Assembly (NCBI RefSeq): GCF_025567125.1
Contig: NZ_JAOQJI010000002.1
Coordinates: forward strand, 124,001 to 188,000
Direction of reading: 5' to 3'
Length of the DNA stretch: 64,000 bases
From: Phocaeicola fibrisolvens
GTDB lineage: Bacteria; Bacteroidota; Bacteroidia; Bacteroidales; Bacteroidaceae
Positions within the stretch are counted from its first letter, which is position 1. Every line of letters begins with the position of its first letter. Below, in pieces: positions 53,188 through 63,129 of the stretch. The notes under the pieces are model-generated. The model was not told the DNA's origin, did not search any database, and saw nothing but the letters and a program-made list of their open reading frames with translations. The position numbers and the translations under genes were made by a program.

Positions 53188-54396
53188 TCATTCATAAATC
53201 CCTGACCATTCCAAATTATTGAAATAGTAACTGTATTCGCAGTTTCCTTTCCACCTGCTTAAAGGCACGTACATGCTCAGTCCGCTGAAATGTTCCTGAC
53301 TGATGGATAACTTGTTGATGAACTGCGGCGTGGCCGCCTTGTAAACGACGGTGCGGCGCAACTGCGCGTCGAACTCGTCCGTCCGCCCTCCCGCAACGGT
53401 GTGGACTATATCGCCCATGTCGAAAAACACGTTGGGCACGTTGTCCGTGTGGTACGCCTGCAAGACAGACGTGTCCAAAGCCTCCATGTCGTGCAACCTG
53501 CCTTGCAGGACGTTCCGGGTGGCAGTGAAAAGTCCGCCAAGTTCGGCGGCATCCACCAGCGCGATTGTGGCCGAGCGCAGTATGTCGTGCCCCATACTGT
53601 TGTAGTGGCCGTAATAGGCGACGCAGGCCTGTTCCAAGTCCTCCACGCCGCCAAACAGGTACGGAAGCACCTTCGCATAAGGGATGCCCGAAGCGTCATG
53701 GTCGGCTTCCGCAAGTACCTCGGTGGGCGAAGCTATCAGATAGTCCGCCTTGTTGCGCATTTCATACAGCCCTTCTATACACCCCATCAGGCATACATCA
53801 AACCAGATATATTCCGCCACATTATCAGGGAGGGCATCAGCCAATGCATCGATTTCCATCACGCCGGACGAGGAGGCATTCACTGGATGGTTGTCGATGC
53901 CGATGTAGCGTGTGCGCGGGAATCCGTCAACCGCATTCCCCCTCGTGCCTTGCGGCACAAGATCGGAATCGTAACCACCTGGCAGCCAACCCATCGAATG
54001 TGACCAAAGCACCAGTCCGAAACGGTCGGACGGAACAAGCTCCTTGGCCTCGCTTATCACCCGCGCCAGCGTTTCCGGACTGGCGGAGTTCTCCTCCGCA
54101 TACGACTTCAGCGGGACTTCCCCGCCTTGCTGCGTGATACTGAACAGGCGCGGCGTTTCACCTTCCCTGTCCACATAGACTACCGCCGTGCCCGCACTGC
54201 GCCGTGCGCCCTGCCTAAGCTGCGAGATGGTATAGTCCACTTCAGAGTCCATCGAGTTGTCGGCGGCCATATACACCAGCGTGGTATAGGACACAGGGTC
54301 GGGCGGTACGATTATTTCCTCGTCCTCCGAACAGGATGCCAGCGGCAAAAGAAGGCTGCAGCCCAAAGCCGCACGGAAAAACTTGCGCTTGTTCAT
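53188..54396 (-). CDS. Clostripain-family (C11) cysteine protease lipoprotein
   Basis: The 402-residue protein has lipobox PLASC followed by SEDEE, suggesting surface location. The C11 catalytic residues are present: His in LVLWSHSMGWLPGG and Cys in WFDVCLMGCIEGLYEM. TTLVYMAADNSMDSEVDYTISQL is a typical family start. Such enzymes cleave after Arg or Lys and are common in gut Bacteroidetes. It has its own promoter and is monocistronic; its part in the element is unknown. Confidence 0.9.
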   Translation of the reverse strand: MNKRKFFRAALGCSLLLPLASCSEDEEIIVPPDPVSYTTLVYMAADNSMDSEVDYTISQLRQGARRSAGTAVVYVDREGETPRLFSITQQGGEVPLKSYAEENSASPETLARVISEAKELVPSDRFGLVLWSHSMGWLPGGYDSDLVPQGTRGNAVDGFPRTRYIGIDNHPVNASSSGVMEIDALADALPDNVAEYIWFDVCLMGCIEGLYEMRNKADYLIASPTEVLAEADHDASGIPYAKVLPYLFGGVEDLEQACVAYYGHYNSMGHDILRSATIALVDAAELGGLFTATRNVLQGRLHDMEALDTSVLQAYHTDNVPNVFFDMGDIVHTVAGGRTDEFDAQLRRTVVYKAATPQFINKLSISQEHFSGLSMYVPLSRWKGNCEYSYYFNNLEWSGIYE

Positions 54397-54419
54397 ATTC
54401 CTTTTTCAGTTTAATTTGT

Positions 54420-54427
54420 CAAAGGTA
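54420..54427 (-). promoter_or_regulatory. Promoter -7 element (TACCTTTG) of the C11 protease gene
   Basis: On the minus strand TTGTCATATTAAACCGT precedes TACCTTTG, giving both the -33 TTG and -7 elements at good spacing, 24 bases before the ATG. Confidence 0.65.
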
Positions 54428-54512
54428 ACGGTTTAATATGACAACAGGGTTACAATGGCGAGAAAAAAGCAGACGACAGGTCCGGTATATCACCGTCCTT
54501 GCCGTCCTCCCG

Positions 54513-57500
54513 TCACATTTTCACGCCCCGGTATTCCTTATGCTCGGGAATACCCGGCCTACCTATTATAATATGGTCACGCATAAAGTCATTGGCGGCA
54601 ATCTCCGGCTTCGGCACGTTCTCCGATTTTGGTAAAGCCTGACCGCCGCCTGGTTCCTGCCCCTGACTTGGCGTTTCCTCATGCTTGGGGGCCAGTTCCA
54701 GCTGTATCTTGCGGTCGAGGGCGGCAAGGTCGGACTTCAACTGCTTCAGTTCATCCTCTTTTTTCCATGTCTTGCTCGCTATCTCCCGTAACTGCGGTAT
54801 CTCGCGTTCCAGCACTTCGTTCTTTTCCTCGTACTGCCTGATGATGGCGGGGATGCGCTCCAACGCATTGAGGAAGTTCACGGCGGCGGCATGGGTGTCC
54901 GCCATCGCCAGATGACCGTTGTTGTAGCTGTACTTGTAATTTCCCTCCACGAAGAAACGGTTGTCGGTGAACTCCAGCCCCTCGCTGAGTGTCCGCTCGC
55001 TCACCACCTTCACGGGGAAGCCGTACAGCTCGCCGATGCGTTGGGGCACTCCGCCTGTCGTGGCGTTCTTTGCTATCTCCTGCAACCGCTTGCCGATGGC
55101 CTTCTCGTCGGTGGTGTCCAGCCCGTCAATCCGTATCGGATTGAGCCGGTTGCCGTCCCTGTCGGTTTTGGCGACTGCGGTGAACTTTTCCCAGTCCTCC
55201 GTCATGGCGGCGATGACAGCCCGGTTGTTCTTCAGCGTCGAAGTCTTGCTCTCCAGTTTCAGTTCCGAGTCGCGCTTGCCCCTATGGAATGACTTGCGCT
55301 CACCTTCCAGCGAGGCTATCTTCTTTTCGAGCTTTGCCTTGTCCAGCAGGTCCGTGTTGCCGGACAGTATCGCCATATATTCCGAGAAATTCATGCCCGA
55401 CTTTTCGTCCATCGCCCCCTCGTCGATGGTTCGTGCGCCCATCGCGCCGCTTTTCAGCTGCGAGATGAATGTCTGCTTGCAATGCAGCAGGTTGAACTTG
55501 TACGAGTCCAGCGACTTCTCCACGGCGTAGATGATGACGTCCACCTTGTCCGCCGCATAGAGCTTGGCAATCTCGTTGCCTTTCCTGACCGCCCGGCCGT
55601 CACGCTGTTGCAGGTCGGATGGGCGCCAGGGACAATCTAAATGATGGATGGCGACAGCCCGGCGTTGGGCGTTCACGCCCGTGCCGAGCATACTCGTCGA
55701 ACCGAATAGCACACGCACCTGCCCGTTGTTCATCGCCTCAATGACCGCCTTGCGTGCCTTTTCGTTCTTGCACTCCTGAATGAAGCGGATTTCGCTTGCC
55801 GGTATGCCGTAGTCCTCCACCAGCTTGCGCTTGATTTCGGTATAGACGCTCCAGCCGCCACCGGGCTGGTACGTGCCCAAATCCGAAAAGACGAACTGCG
55901 TCCCCTTATGCGCGTCATACCTGCGGTAATACTCCGCTATCATCTTGGCGCAATGGCTCGCCTTGTTGTCTGGGTGGTCCTCATACGCTGGGTCTATCAT
56001 GCGCATGTCCAGTGCCATCTTCCTTGCATAGTCCGTAGCGATGAGCATCTTCGCTTTTTCCTCCGTTTCCGACAGCGGCGGTCTGCCTAATATCGTCGCG
56101 TCGCCCGACTTGGCGAACTGCATCAGCTTTTCGATGAACACCTCCTGGTCGGGCGTGGGCGGTATGTGGTGCAGTATCTCGTTCTTCTTCGGGCGGTCCA
56201 CGCCCACGTCCTCCGCCGTGCGGTAATCGGTTATCTCGTTGTAGAACGCCGCCAGCTCCGGCACCTTGATGAAGTAACGGAAACGCTCTTTCTGCACGAT
56301 GCTGTTCGTCACGTTGAACTCGAAGTCGGTCGTCTTCTTGGCGAATATCGCCGCCCATGCGTCGAAGCAACGGATGTCCTGTTTTTCCAGTGCCTTCGGG
56401 CGCAGGTACTTGAACAGCAGGTACAGTTCCGTCAGCGAGTTGCTGATGGTCGTGCCGGAGAGGAACGTCGCCCCCAAATCCCTGCCCGTCCGCTCCTGTA
56501 TGGTGCGGATGGCGAACAGCAGGTTCAGCGCCTTTTGGCTTCCTTCGGGATTGCCCAGACCCGCCACACGGTCGTGACGGGTGGTGAACGGGGCATTCTT
56601 GAACTGGTGTGACTCATCTATGAACAGGTGGTCGATGCCCATCTGCTTGAAGTCCGCTACATCGTCCGTCCTTGATTTTATCGCATATTCCACCTTTTCC
56701 AGCTTGGCTTGCAGGTTAAACTTGCGTTTCTCCAATCCTTTCAGCATCGCCCGTGACACGTCCTTGCCCTGCTGCCGCAGCACTTCGAGGTTTTCCTCCA
56801 CCGTGTCCAGCTCCTCCTGCAGGATGCGCTGCTGCAACTCCGGCGACTGAGGTATCTTCCCGAACTGGTCGTGCGACATGATGACGCAATCCCAGTCGTT
56901 GTTGCGGATGTCGTTGAAAAAGCGCACGCGGTTGGCGGCTGCAAAGTCCTTCTCCGAGGCGTAGAGGATGCGGGCGTTGGGATAAGCCTTGCGGTAGGTC
57001 TCGGCAATCTCGCGCACGTTGGCCTTCAGCCCGATAATCATCGGCTTGTGTACCAGTCCCAGACGCTTCATTTCATGTGCTGAAACGCACATTATCAGCG
57101 TCTTGCCGGTCCCCACCTCATGGTCCGCGATGCCACCACCGTTCTGTTTCAGCATCCAGATGCAGTCCTTCTGCGAGGGGTACAAGTCCATTATGCCCAA
57201 GCCTTTCAGATCCAGGTCCGGGAACTTCTGGTGCGAACCGTCGTACTTCGGGCGCACGAAACAGTTGAACTTGTCGTTGTACAGGTCGGTCAGGCGTTTC
57301 TTGAACTCCGGCGACTGTTCCTCCAACCACTCGGTGAAGCCGTTTCGTATCTCGTCAATCTTCGCGTTGGCAAGCTGTATGCCCTCGCTGTCGCGCACCT
57401 TGATGTCGTTCCCGTTCTCGTCCTTGCCGATGCTTTTCATCATGTCGGGGCAGGTGTTGTGCAGGGCGTGTTTCAGCAGGTTCATGCCGTCGTAGTTTCG

Positions 57501-60281
57501 GTAATAGCCTTTCACCAGGAACTCGTCCGTGATTTTCATCGTCTTGTAGGCGCATTTCACCGAATACTCGTCGAGGCTTTCCGAGTAGGTTATCCGTACC
57601 TCCGTATCGAACAGGCGGCTCATGTAGGCGGCATACACGCCCGTGGGTATCCAACGCTCCCCGAAGTTGAAGTCCAGGTCCTCGAAAGGGATTTGTTCGG
57701 GCACGGCATTTTTCAAAGCTTCAAGCGACTCCTGTGCCTGTGGTATCATCCCGTGGCCCTCATGTCCCTTTATCCATTCCTTCACGTCAGCTACTTTCTG
57801 CACCACGTTCCCGGCGATGAAGCGGTCTGCAATCTCGTAGCCGTCCGCCAGCGGGTTGTAGAACACTTTGCCTTTCAGGGCATCGAGCATCTCCGCCTGC
57901 GGCAGGTCGCAGAGTGATTCCATGTAGGGCAGGTTCACGCCGCCGTAGAGGTTGAGCGAGGCGGACAGGGCTTCTTCGGGTGACTCCACTTCGACAAGCG
58001 TTTCCTGCGAAAAGGAAACGGGATGGTCGAAGATGTCCGCCTTGACGAATTGCCCGTCCTCGCCGCGCTCCAGCGAGAGCATGTTGCGCCCCGAAGCGTC
58101 CATCAGGATGAGCTTGGCGTTGTGCTTGGCGTTCAGGTTGCCGTAGCGCATGACGAACTCGTCGTAGTAAGTGTTCAGGTTGCGACGCAGCAGGGCGTTC
58201 TCCTCGTGGTTCTCCGCTTCGTAAGCGTAAAGCCGCTCGTAGGTGTTGCGCAGGTCGATATAAAGTTGCGCTTTCTGCGCTTGCATCCCGTCCATGTCGA
58301 GCGGCTGGAAGGTCGCCCCGTACCGGGTGACATCCTTCAGCACCCCGATTTGGAAGCGGACTCCGCCCGTATGTTCCCAGACGAGCGAGCCGTCTTTCAG
58401 GTGCGGCTCCATGATGCCCTTGAAGGGGCGTGGTTTCATGGCTTCCTCCTTCCGGTGCTGCCGTTCCTCCGGTGTCAGGGCGGCTTCCTCCTCGTGCATC
58501 TCCCTTTCCACACGCTCAATCTGTTTTTTCGCCCGCACCTCGTATGCGTTCTCTATCGGATAGACAGTTTGTACCTTTTCCACTTGCTTGGCGGTATTGG
58601 CATCCATTTTCTCCTTTCCCATACGGCGCAGTTCCGCCCGTCGTTCCGGCGTGAGTGACATCATCATCTCGTAGAAGCCGTTGATGGGCGGGTTGGTTTC
58701 CCAGTCCAGACTGCGGTAAACGGCATCCTCCGGGTCATCGTCTATGGCAGGCTTCTCTACGGGCGGTTCGGGCTTGGGATGTTCAGCCTCTTTCGGCTTC
58801 ACCTCTATCTGTTCCAGTTCCGACGGGGAAAACAGCGACTGTTCCTGCTGCTTCTTGCGTTTGGGCTTGCCGCCTTTCTTCCTCTCCGGTTTCAACCCGC
58901 GTTCCGCCATCCGCCGCTCTTCCTGCGTGTAGCCAAACAGGTCGTACAGGTCCATAACCGGGGCTTCGGAACGTTTGGCTTCCATCCCCTGCGCCACGGC
59001 TTGCACCGGATTTTCTTCTCTTTTCACTTCCGGCTGCATGGGCTGTACCTGCACTTGTGACTGCGTAACTTCCACTTGTGGTTGCACGACTATCGCCTTC
59101 CGGGTTTCCTGCCTTTCACCTTTGATGCCGTTGTAGCGTTCCAAGTCCAGCCGTGCCGACAAATCCGCCGACAGCATCCGGTACAAGTCCGTGGCGATAC
59201 CCTCCACGCCGCCGCTGTGCGTATAGACCATGGCAGGTTTGCCGTAAGGGTCGGTATCCCTTTTCGCGTCGGTATGGATGATACGGTCGGGGTGTGTTTT
59301 ATAGTAATTGTTGATTTCCAGTCCGTTTTCCCCGTCCGATAGGCCAGCAATGAAGTGGGCTTCGTCCATTGTTCCCCCGGTCTTGCCTTCGTGCTTTTGC
59401 AGGATAATCAGGTCGCTGCCCACTTCCGTGTTTGCGTTGTCCGTGAACAGGTTGCTTGGCAGACGGATGGCGGAAAGCAGGTCGGCATTCACCATCATTT
59501 CCCCACGTACCGCCATGTTCCGGCTGTCCATGACACCCTGCGAGGTGATGAACGTCACGATGCCGCCGTCCTTCACCGCGTCCAGCGCTTTCAGGAAGAA
59601 ATAATTGTGGATGGTCTTTGACGCTATTCCGCGTATTTTGTCTTTCCCGTCCGCAAATGTTGGGTCGAACACCGCTATGTCCCCGAAAGGGATGTTGGAT
59701 ATGACAAGGTCAAACCGGTTTAGGAACGGCTTTTCTATCTTCTCGAAGCCTTCCGTGCGTATCTTCTGCTGCGGGTACAGGTGTCCCAGCATCTTGCCCG
59801 TCAGCAGGTCTTTCTCGAAAGCCATCACGTCCGCCTGCGGGTTGTCTGAAAGTACCGAGCCGATGAACGCGCCCATGCCAGCCGAAGGCTCCAGCACGAG
59901 CTTCGGGCGTACCTTCCTGTCGTGCAGCACGTCCGCGATGGTATCCGTGACGGCCTGCGGCGTGTAGAACGCCGTCAGCACCGAGGCTTTCAGCGAGTCC
60001 ACATACCGCTTGTACTCCGTTTCATCCCGGCTGTTCTCTCGGATGATGCGGTGCAGCTCCACTGTCGGGGCGAACAGTTCGAGGTCGGACTTCGCCCAAT
60101 GCACGGCGTCGGACAGTTCCCTTGCCGGGTTCAGGATGCACTTCAGGCCCCCGAAGCCGCAGTAACGCTCCAGCAGCGTACGTTCCCTTTCCGTCGGGAT
60201 GCGCCGTTCCCGGTCAAGCGTGAACGCCGTGCGTACCGCCTCGATGTTGTCGCGCAGCTTCTGTTTCCTATTGAACACCAT
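54513..60281 (-). CDS. Giant methylase/helicase ICE protein, about 1922 aa
   Basis: The start MVFNRKQKLRDNIEAVRTAF is preferred over an extension of 19 codons that lies inside the upstream gene. The N-terminal 350 residues form an adenine-specific methylase-like domain (LVLEPSAGMGAFIGSVL; motif IV reads SNIPFG rather than NPPY). A Pro/Lys-rich linker and a scaffold follow. The C-terminal half is an SNF2-like helicase (GGGIADHEVGTGKTLIMC, DHLFIDESHQFKNA, FLSGTTISNSLTELY, VLFGSTSMLGTGVNAQRR, RPSDLQQRDGRAVRKGN). This is the backbone protein paired with DUF1896 and topB in many Bacteroidales ICEs, thought to handle or modify element DNA. Confidence 0.88.
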   Translation of the reverse strand: MVFNRKQKLRDNIEAVRTAFTLDRERRIPTERERTLLERYCGFGGLKCILNPARELSDAVHWAKSDLELFAPTVELHRIIRENSRDETEYKRYVDSLKASVLTAFYTPQAVTDTIADVLHDRKVRPKLVLEPSAGMGAFIGSVLSDNPQADVMAFEKDLLTGKMLGHLYPQQKIRTEGFEKIEKPFLNRFDLVISNIPFGDIAVFDPTFADGKDKIRGIASKTIHNYFFLKALDAVKDGGIVTFITSQGVMDSRNMAVRGEMMVNADLLSAIRLPSNLFTDNANTEVGSDLIILQKHEGKTGGTMDEAHFIAGLSDGENGLEINNYYKTHPDRIIHTDAKRDTDPYGKPAMVYTHSGGVEGIATDLYRMLSADLSARLDLERYNGIKGERQETRKAIVVQPQVEVTQSQVQVQPMQPEVKREENPVQAVAQGMEAKRSEAPVMDLYDLFGYTQEERRMAERGLKPERKKGGKPKRKKQQEQSLFSPSELEQIEVKPKEAEHPKPEPPVEKPAIDDDPEDAVYRSLDWETNPPINGFYEMMMSLTPERRAELRRMGKEKMDANTAKQVEKVQTVYPIENAYEVRAKKQIERVEREMHEEEAALTPEERQHRKEEAMKPRPFKGIMEPHLKDGSLVWEHTGGVRFQIGVLKDVTRYGATFQPLDMDGMQAQKAQLYIDLRNTYERLYAYEAENHEENALLRRNLNTYYDEFVMRYGNLNAKHNAKLILMDASGRNMLSLERGEDGQFVKADIFDHPVSFSQETLVEVESPEEALSASLNLYGGVNLPYMESLCDLPQAEMLDALKGKVFYNPLADGYEIADRFIAGNVVQKVADVKEWIKGHEGHGMIPQAQESLEALKNAVPEQIPFEDLDFNFGERWIPTGVYAAYMSRLFDTEVRITYSESLDEYSVKCAYKTMKITDEFLVKGYYRNYDGMNLLKHALHNTCPDMMKSIGKDENGNDIKVRDSEGIQLANAKIDEIRNGFTEWLEEQSPEFKKRLTDLYNDKFNCFVRPKYDGSHQKFPDLDLKGLGIMDLYPSQKDCIWMLKQNGGGIADHEVGTGKTLIMCVSAHEMKRLGLVHKPMIIGLKANVREIAETYRKAYPNARILYASEKDFAAANRVRFFNDIRNNDWDCVIMSHDQFGKIPQSPELQQRILQEELDTVEENLEVLRQQGKDVSRAMLKGLEKRKFNLQAKLEKVEYAIKSRTDDVADFKQMGIDHLFIDESHQFKNAPFTTRHDRVAGLGNPEGSQKALNLLFAIRTIQERTGRDLGATFLSGTTISNSLTELYLLFKYLRPKALEKQDIRCFDAWAAIFAKKTTDFEFNVTNSIVQKERFRYFIKVPELAAFYNEITDYRTAEDVGVDRPKKNEILHHIPPTPDQEVFIEKLMQFAKSGDATILGRPPLSETEEKAKMLIATDYARKMALDMRMIDPAYEDHPDNKASHCAKMIAEYYRRYDAHKGTQFVFSDLGTYQPGGGWSVYTEIKRKLVEDYGIPASEIRFIQECKNEKARKAVIEAMNNGQVRVLFGSTSMLGTGVNAQRRAVAIHHLDCPWRPSDLQQRDGRAVRKGNEIAKLYAADKVDVIIYAVEKSLDSYKFNLLHCKQTFISQLKSGAMGARTIDEGAMDEKSGMNFSEYMAILSGNTDLLDKAKLEKKIASLEGERKSFHRGKRDSELKLESKTSTLKNNRAVIAAMTEDWEKFTAVAKTDRDGNRLNPIRIDGLDTTDEKAIGKRLQEIAKNATTGGVPQRIGELYGFPVKVVSERTLSEGLEFTDNRFFVEGNYKYSYNNGHLAMADTHAAAVNFLNALERIPAIIRQYEEKNEVLEREIPQLREIASKTWKKEDELKQLKSDLAALDRKIQLELAPKHEETPSQGQEPGGGQALPKSENVPKPEIAANDFMRDHIIIGRPGIPEHKEYRGVKM

Positions 60282-60723
60282 GGCCACCCTCCAGATAAAG
60301 CACGACGGTTCCCACCAGCTCCGTGTAGAGCAGGTCATGGGCAGGCGACAGGGCGAAGGTGTCGTCCGACGTGTCGTAACCGGCGAACAGTTTTTTCAGA
60401 TGGGGGTACAGGTCGCGGCAGAACGCCTCGCGTCCGGATTCCGGCACCTCGTCGGCAAACTCCCTCTCCACGACCTCTGTCAGCAGGGCGTAGGGCGAGA
60501 AGTGCAGCCCGCGCAGCAGGACGCGCATGGCTTCCTCGTGAGCGTGTTCCACTGTGCCGCCCGCCAGCCTTTCCTTTTCAAAGGTTACTGTGGCGGCTTC
60601 CTCCTTTTCTGTGATAAGGTCCGTGTCGGATGCTTTGTCGGGATGGTATTTTCTCAGGTAGTCCAGCAGGTACAGCCCGTAGTAGGACAGCTCCGCCGGA
60701 AGGGTTTTCTTGTTCTGTTTCAT
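60268..60723 (-). CDS. DUF1896 family protein
   Basis: The 151-residue protein matches DUF1896 (LPAELSYYGLYLLDYLRKYHPD, AHEEAMRVLLRGLHFSPYALLTEVVEREF, FCRDLYPHLKKLFAGYD). It is small, helical and cytoplasmic, always found beside the large helicase/methylase in this ICE class and overlapping its start by 14 bases. Function is unknown; a partner of the helicase is likely. Confidence 0.88.
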   Translation of the reverse strand: MKQNKKTLPAELSYYGLYLLDYLRKYHPDKASDTDLITEKEEAATVTFEKERLAGGTVEHAHEEAMRVLLRGLHFSPYALLTEVVEREFADEVPESGREAFCRDLYPHLKKLFAGYDTSDDTFALSPAHDLLYTELVGTVVLYLEGGHGVQ

Positions 60724-60770
60724 TTTCTGATGGATTTAGTGGATTATTGATAATGGAGTTGGGAAGGAAG

Positions 60771-60803
60771 GAAAAAAGGCACCCGGTATCCCTCCGAGTG
60801 CCG
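60771..60803 (-). terminator. Terminator or attenuator upstream of DUF1896 gene
   Basis: The stem GGCACTCGG / CCGGGTGCC (one G-T pair) is followed in the minus direction by TTTTTTCCTTCC. It lies between the promoter at 60869 and the DUF1896 start, so it either ends topB read-through or attenuates the helicase operon. Confidence 0.75.
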
Positions 60804-60868
60804 CCACTAAATCCACCGTAAAACAATGCTTCAACGTATTGAAACAGATTATGAACAGTGAATCAGTG

Positions 60869-60877
60869 GCAAAGGTA
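60869..60877 (-). promoter_or_regulatory. Promoter-like -7 element (TACCTTTGC) after topB
   Basis: On the minus strand it matches TAnnTTTGC and lies 5 bases beyond the topB stop. Transcription would meet the terminator-like hairpin about 60 bases later, before the DUF1896 gene. No clear -33 TTG is visible. Confidence 0.5.
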
Positions 60878-60881
60878 GTCA

Positions 60882-62984
60882 TTATTTTCTTCCTCCTTTT
60901 ATGTTAGTGGATTTTCTTGTCGATTTATTTTCAGGGAAGATGAATTTCGTGTTGAAATCCGTATCGAAAGCAACTGCTGCGCTGAACGGCTTGCCCTGTT
61001 TGCTCTTGAAGCCGCTGAGGACGCCCGTCTTTCCATTGGCCAGCAAATCATTCATTTCCGCATCAGTGAGCGTCCTGCCCGCTATCTGGCGGAACACCGG
61101 CAGGGCGCAGTCCGGATTGTCGCAACGTACCACCTTGCCGTAGAACTGCATCGTGCCCGTGCCGCACTTGGGGCAGGTGCAGCCCGACGCCTTGTGCCCG
61201 AAGATTTTATCGCAGGCAAGCAGTTCCGTGGTAATTTTCCGGGTATAGCTTTCGATGTCGCGCAGGAAAGCCTCGTGCGGCGTTTCTCCTTTCTCGATTT
61301 TTGCCAATTCCGCCTCCCAGCGTCCCGTCATCTCCACGTCGGCGATGTCCATGCCTTTCACGATGGAATACAAGGCGAGCCCTTTCTCCGTCGGCACGAG
61401 CGACTTCTTCACGCGCGCCATGTACTCCCTTTTGAGCAGGGTCTCGATGATGGCGGCGCGGGTGGCGGGCGTGCCGATGCCGCAGTCCTTCAACGCCTGG
61501 CGCACTTCCTCGTCCTCCATACCCTCGCGTCCGGCGGTCTCCATCGCCGCCAGCAGGGTGCTTTCCGTGTGGAGCGGTTTCGGACGGGTCATGCCCGAAC
61601 TCATCGAGCAGCCGTTGATTGCCAGCGTGTCGCCCTCGTTCCAGTCGGGCAGTACGGTGTCTTCCTTATCGTCATCATAGACCGAACGCCAGCCCGCCTT
61701 GCGTACGATGCAGCCTTTCGTTTCAAACTCCACGCCTTCGCATTCCGCCCGGACGGTGGTCGTGTCCTTGACACACTCCGGGGAGAACGTCTCAATCATG
61801 CGCCCCACAATCATGTCGTAGATAAGCTGCTCGTTCTTGTAGAGCGCCAGCGGACGGTTGGGCGTCACCAGCAATGCGTGGTGGTCGGTCACTTTCGAGG
61901 CGTCCACGCTGCGGCGGTTCAGTCCGTCCATGCTTTTGATTTTATCGGCAAACAATGAATGGGCAGATAATCTTTCAAATAACAAGGGTACTTCGGCAAA
62001 CACGTCCTCCGGAATGTAGCGGCTCGATGTTCTCGGATAGGTGACGAGCTTCGCCTCGTAGAGCTTCTGCACGAGGTCGAGCGTCTGTTCCGCCGTGAAG
62101 CCGTGCTTCGTGTTCGCTTCCTTCTGGAGCGTGGTCAGGTCGTACAGCAGCGGAGGGTTCTCCACCTTCTCCTTCTTTTCGACTTTCACGATGGTGGCGC
62201 ACATCTGTTCCTTTACCTTATTATATAATGTGGCTGCCTCTTCCTTGTCTTTCCATTTTTCCACCGAGGCGAACTTTACCACTTCGCTTGCGCTTACCGA
62301 CGGCGTGGTGAAATGAAGCTGGTGTACCGGTTCGGGCGTGAAACGCCTGTTCTCCCAATAACGCTTGCAGACCATCGCCAGCGTGGGCGTCTGCACTCGT
62401 CCGACGGAATACGTGCCACGCCCGGCGGCTACAGACAATGCCTGCGTGCCGTTGATGCCCACCAGCCAGTCGGCTTCGCTGCGGGCTTTGGCGGCAAGGT
62501 AGAGGCTGTCGTACTCGTGCCCGTCCTTCAGCTCTTTCAGTCCCTTGCGGATGGCGGCGTCGGTCAGCGAGCTTATCCACAGCCTTTGGAACGGCAGGGT
62601 GCAGCCTATGTAGGCATACAGGTAACGGAAGATAAGCTCCCCTTCACGGGCACAGTCGGTCGCCACGATGATGCCTTCACTTTCGTTCCATAATTTTGTT
62701 ATCACCTTGATTTGCTTCACCGCCGCCGCGTCCGCCTTGCAGCCCTTGTCCGTCTTCACCTGACGGGGGATTAGCTCGAACTTTTCGGGTATGACGGGCA
62801 GGCTGTCGCGCCGAAAACCCTTGACACCGTACCCGTCGGGCATTGCAAGCTGCACCAGATGTCCCAGCGCCCATGTCACGTGGTAGCCGTTCCCGGTGAA
62901 ATACCCTTCTTCTCTTCTCATTGCGCCGACAATCCGTGCTATCTCACGGGCGACGCTCGGTTTTTCTGCCAATATGGTAATCAT
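60882..62984 (-). CDS. topB: DNA topoisomerase III (type IA)
   Basis: The 700-residue enzyme has an N-terminal TOPRIM domain (ITILAEKPSVAREIARIVG; IVATDCAREGELIFRYLY) and the active-site Tyr in VTYPRTSSRYI near residue 315. A C-terminal four-Cys zinc motif (CTCPKCGTGTM..VVRCDNPDC) is followed by a ToprimA-like tail (GKTGVLSGFKSKQGKPFSAAVAF). It relaxes or decatenates DNA. CTnDOT's Exc protein is a topoisomerase of this type, so a role in excision or transfer is likely. Confidence 0.95.
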   Translation of the reverse strand: MITILAEKPSVAREIARIVGAMRREEGYFTGNGYHVTWALGHLVQLAMPDGYGVKGFRRDSLPVIPEKFELIPRQVKTDKGCKADAAAVKQIKVITKLWNESEGIIVATDCAREGELIFRYLYAYIGCTLPFQRLWISSLTDAAIRKGLKELKDGHEYDSLYLAAKARSEADWLVGINGTQALSVAAGRGTYSVGRVQTPTLAMVCKRYWENRRFTPEPVHQLHFTTPSVSASEVVKFASVEKWKDKEEAATLYNKVKEQMCATIVKVEKKEKVENPPLLYDLTTLQKEANTKHGFTAEQTLDLVQKLYEAKLVTYPRTSSRYIPEDVFAEVPLLFERLSAHSLFADKIKSMDGLNRRSVDASKVTDHHALLVTPNRPLALYKNEQLIYDMIVGRMIETFSPECVKDTTTVRAECEGVEFETKGCIVRKAGWRSVYDDDKEDTVLPDWNEGDTLAINGCSMSSGMTRPKPLHTESTLLAAMETAGREGMEDEEVRQALKDCGIGTPATRAAIIETLLKREYMARVKKSLVPTEKGLALYSIVKGMDIADVEMTGRWEAELAKIEKGETPHEAFLRDIESYTRKITTELLACDKIFGHKASGCTCPKCGTGTMQFYGKVVRCDNPDCALPVFRQIAGRTLTDAEMNDLLANGKTGVLSGFKSKQGKPFSAAVAFDTDFNTKFIFPENKSTRKSTNIKGGRK

Positions 62985-63129
62985 GTCTTTCTCTGTTTAA
63001 TTTGTTGATACTTTTGTTTTTGTTTGGGTGGAAACGGGGCACGGCCTTGTTTGTGGGATATGCGCACAAGGCGGTGTATGCTCCCCGTTTCACCCGTCAA
63101 TCATTTTTGGATGGATTTAGTGGCGGCAA

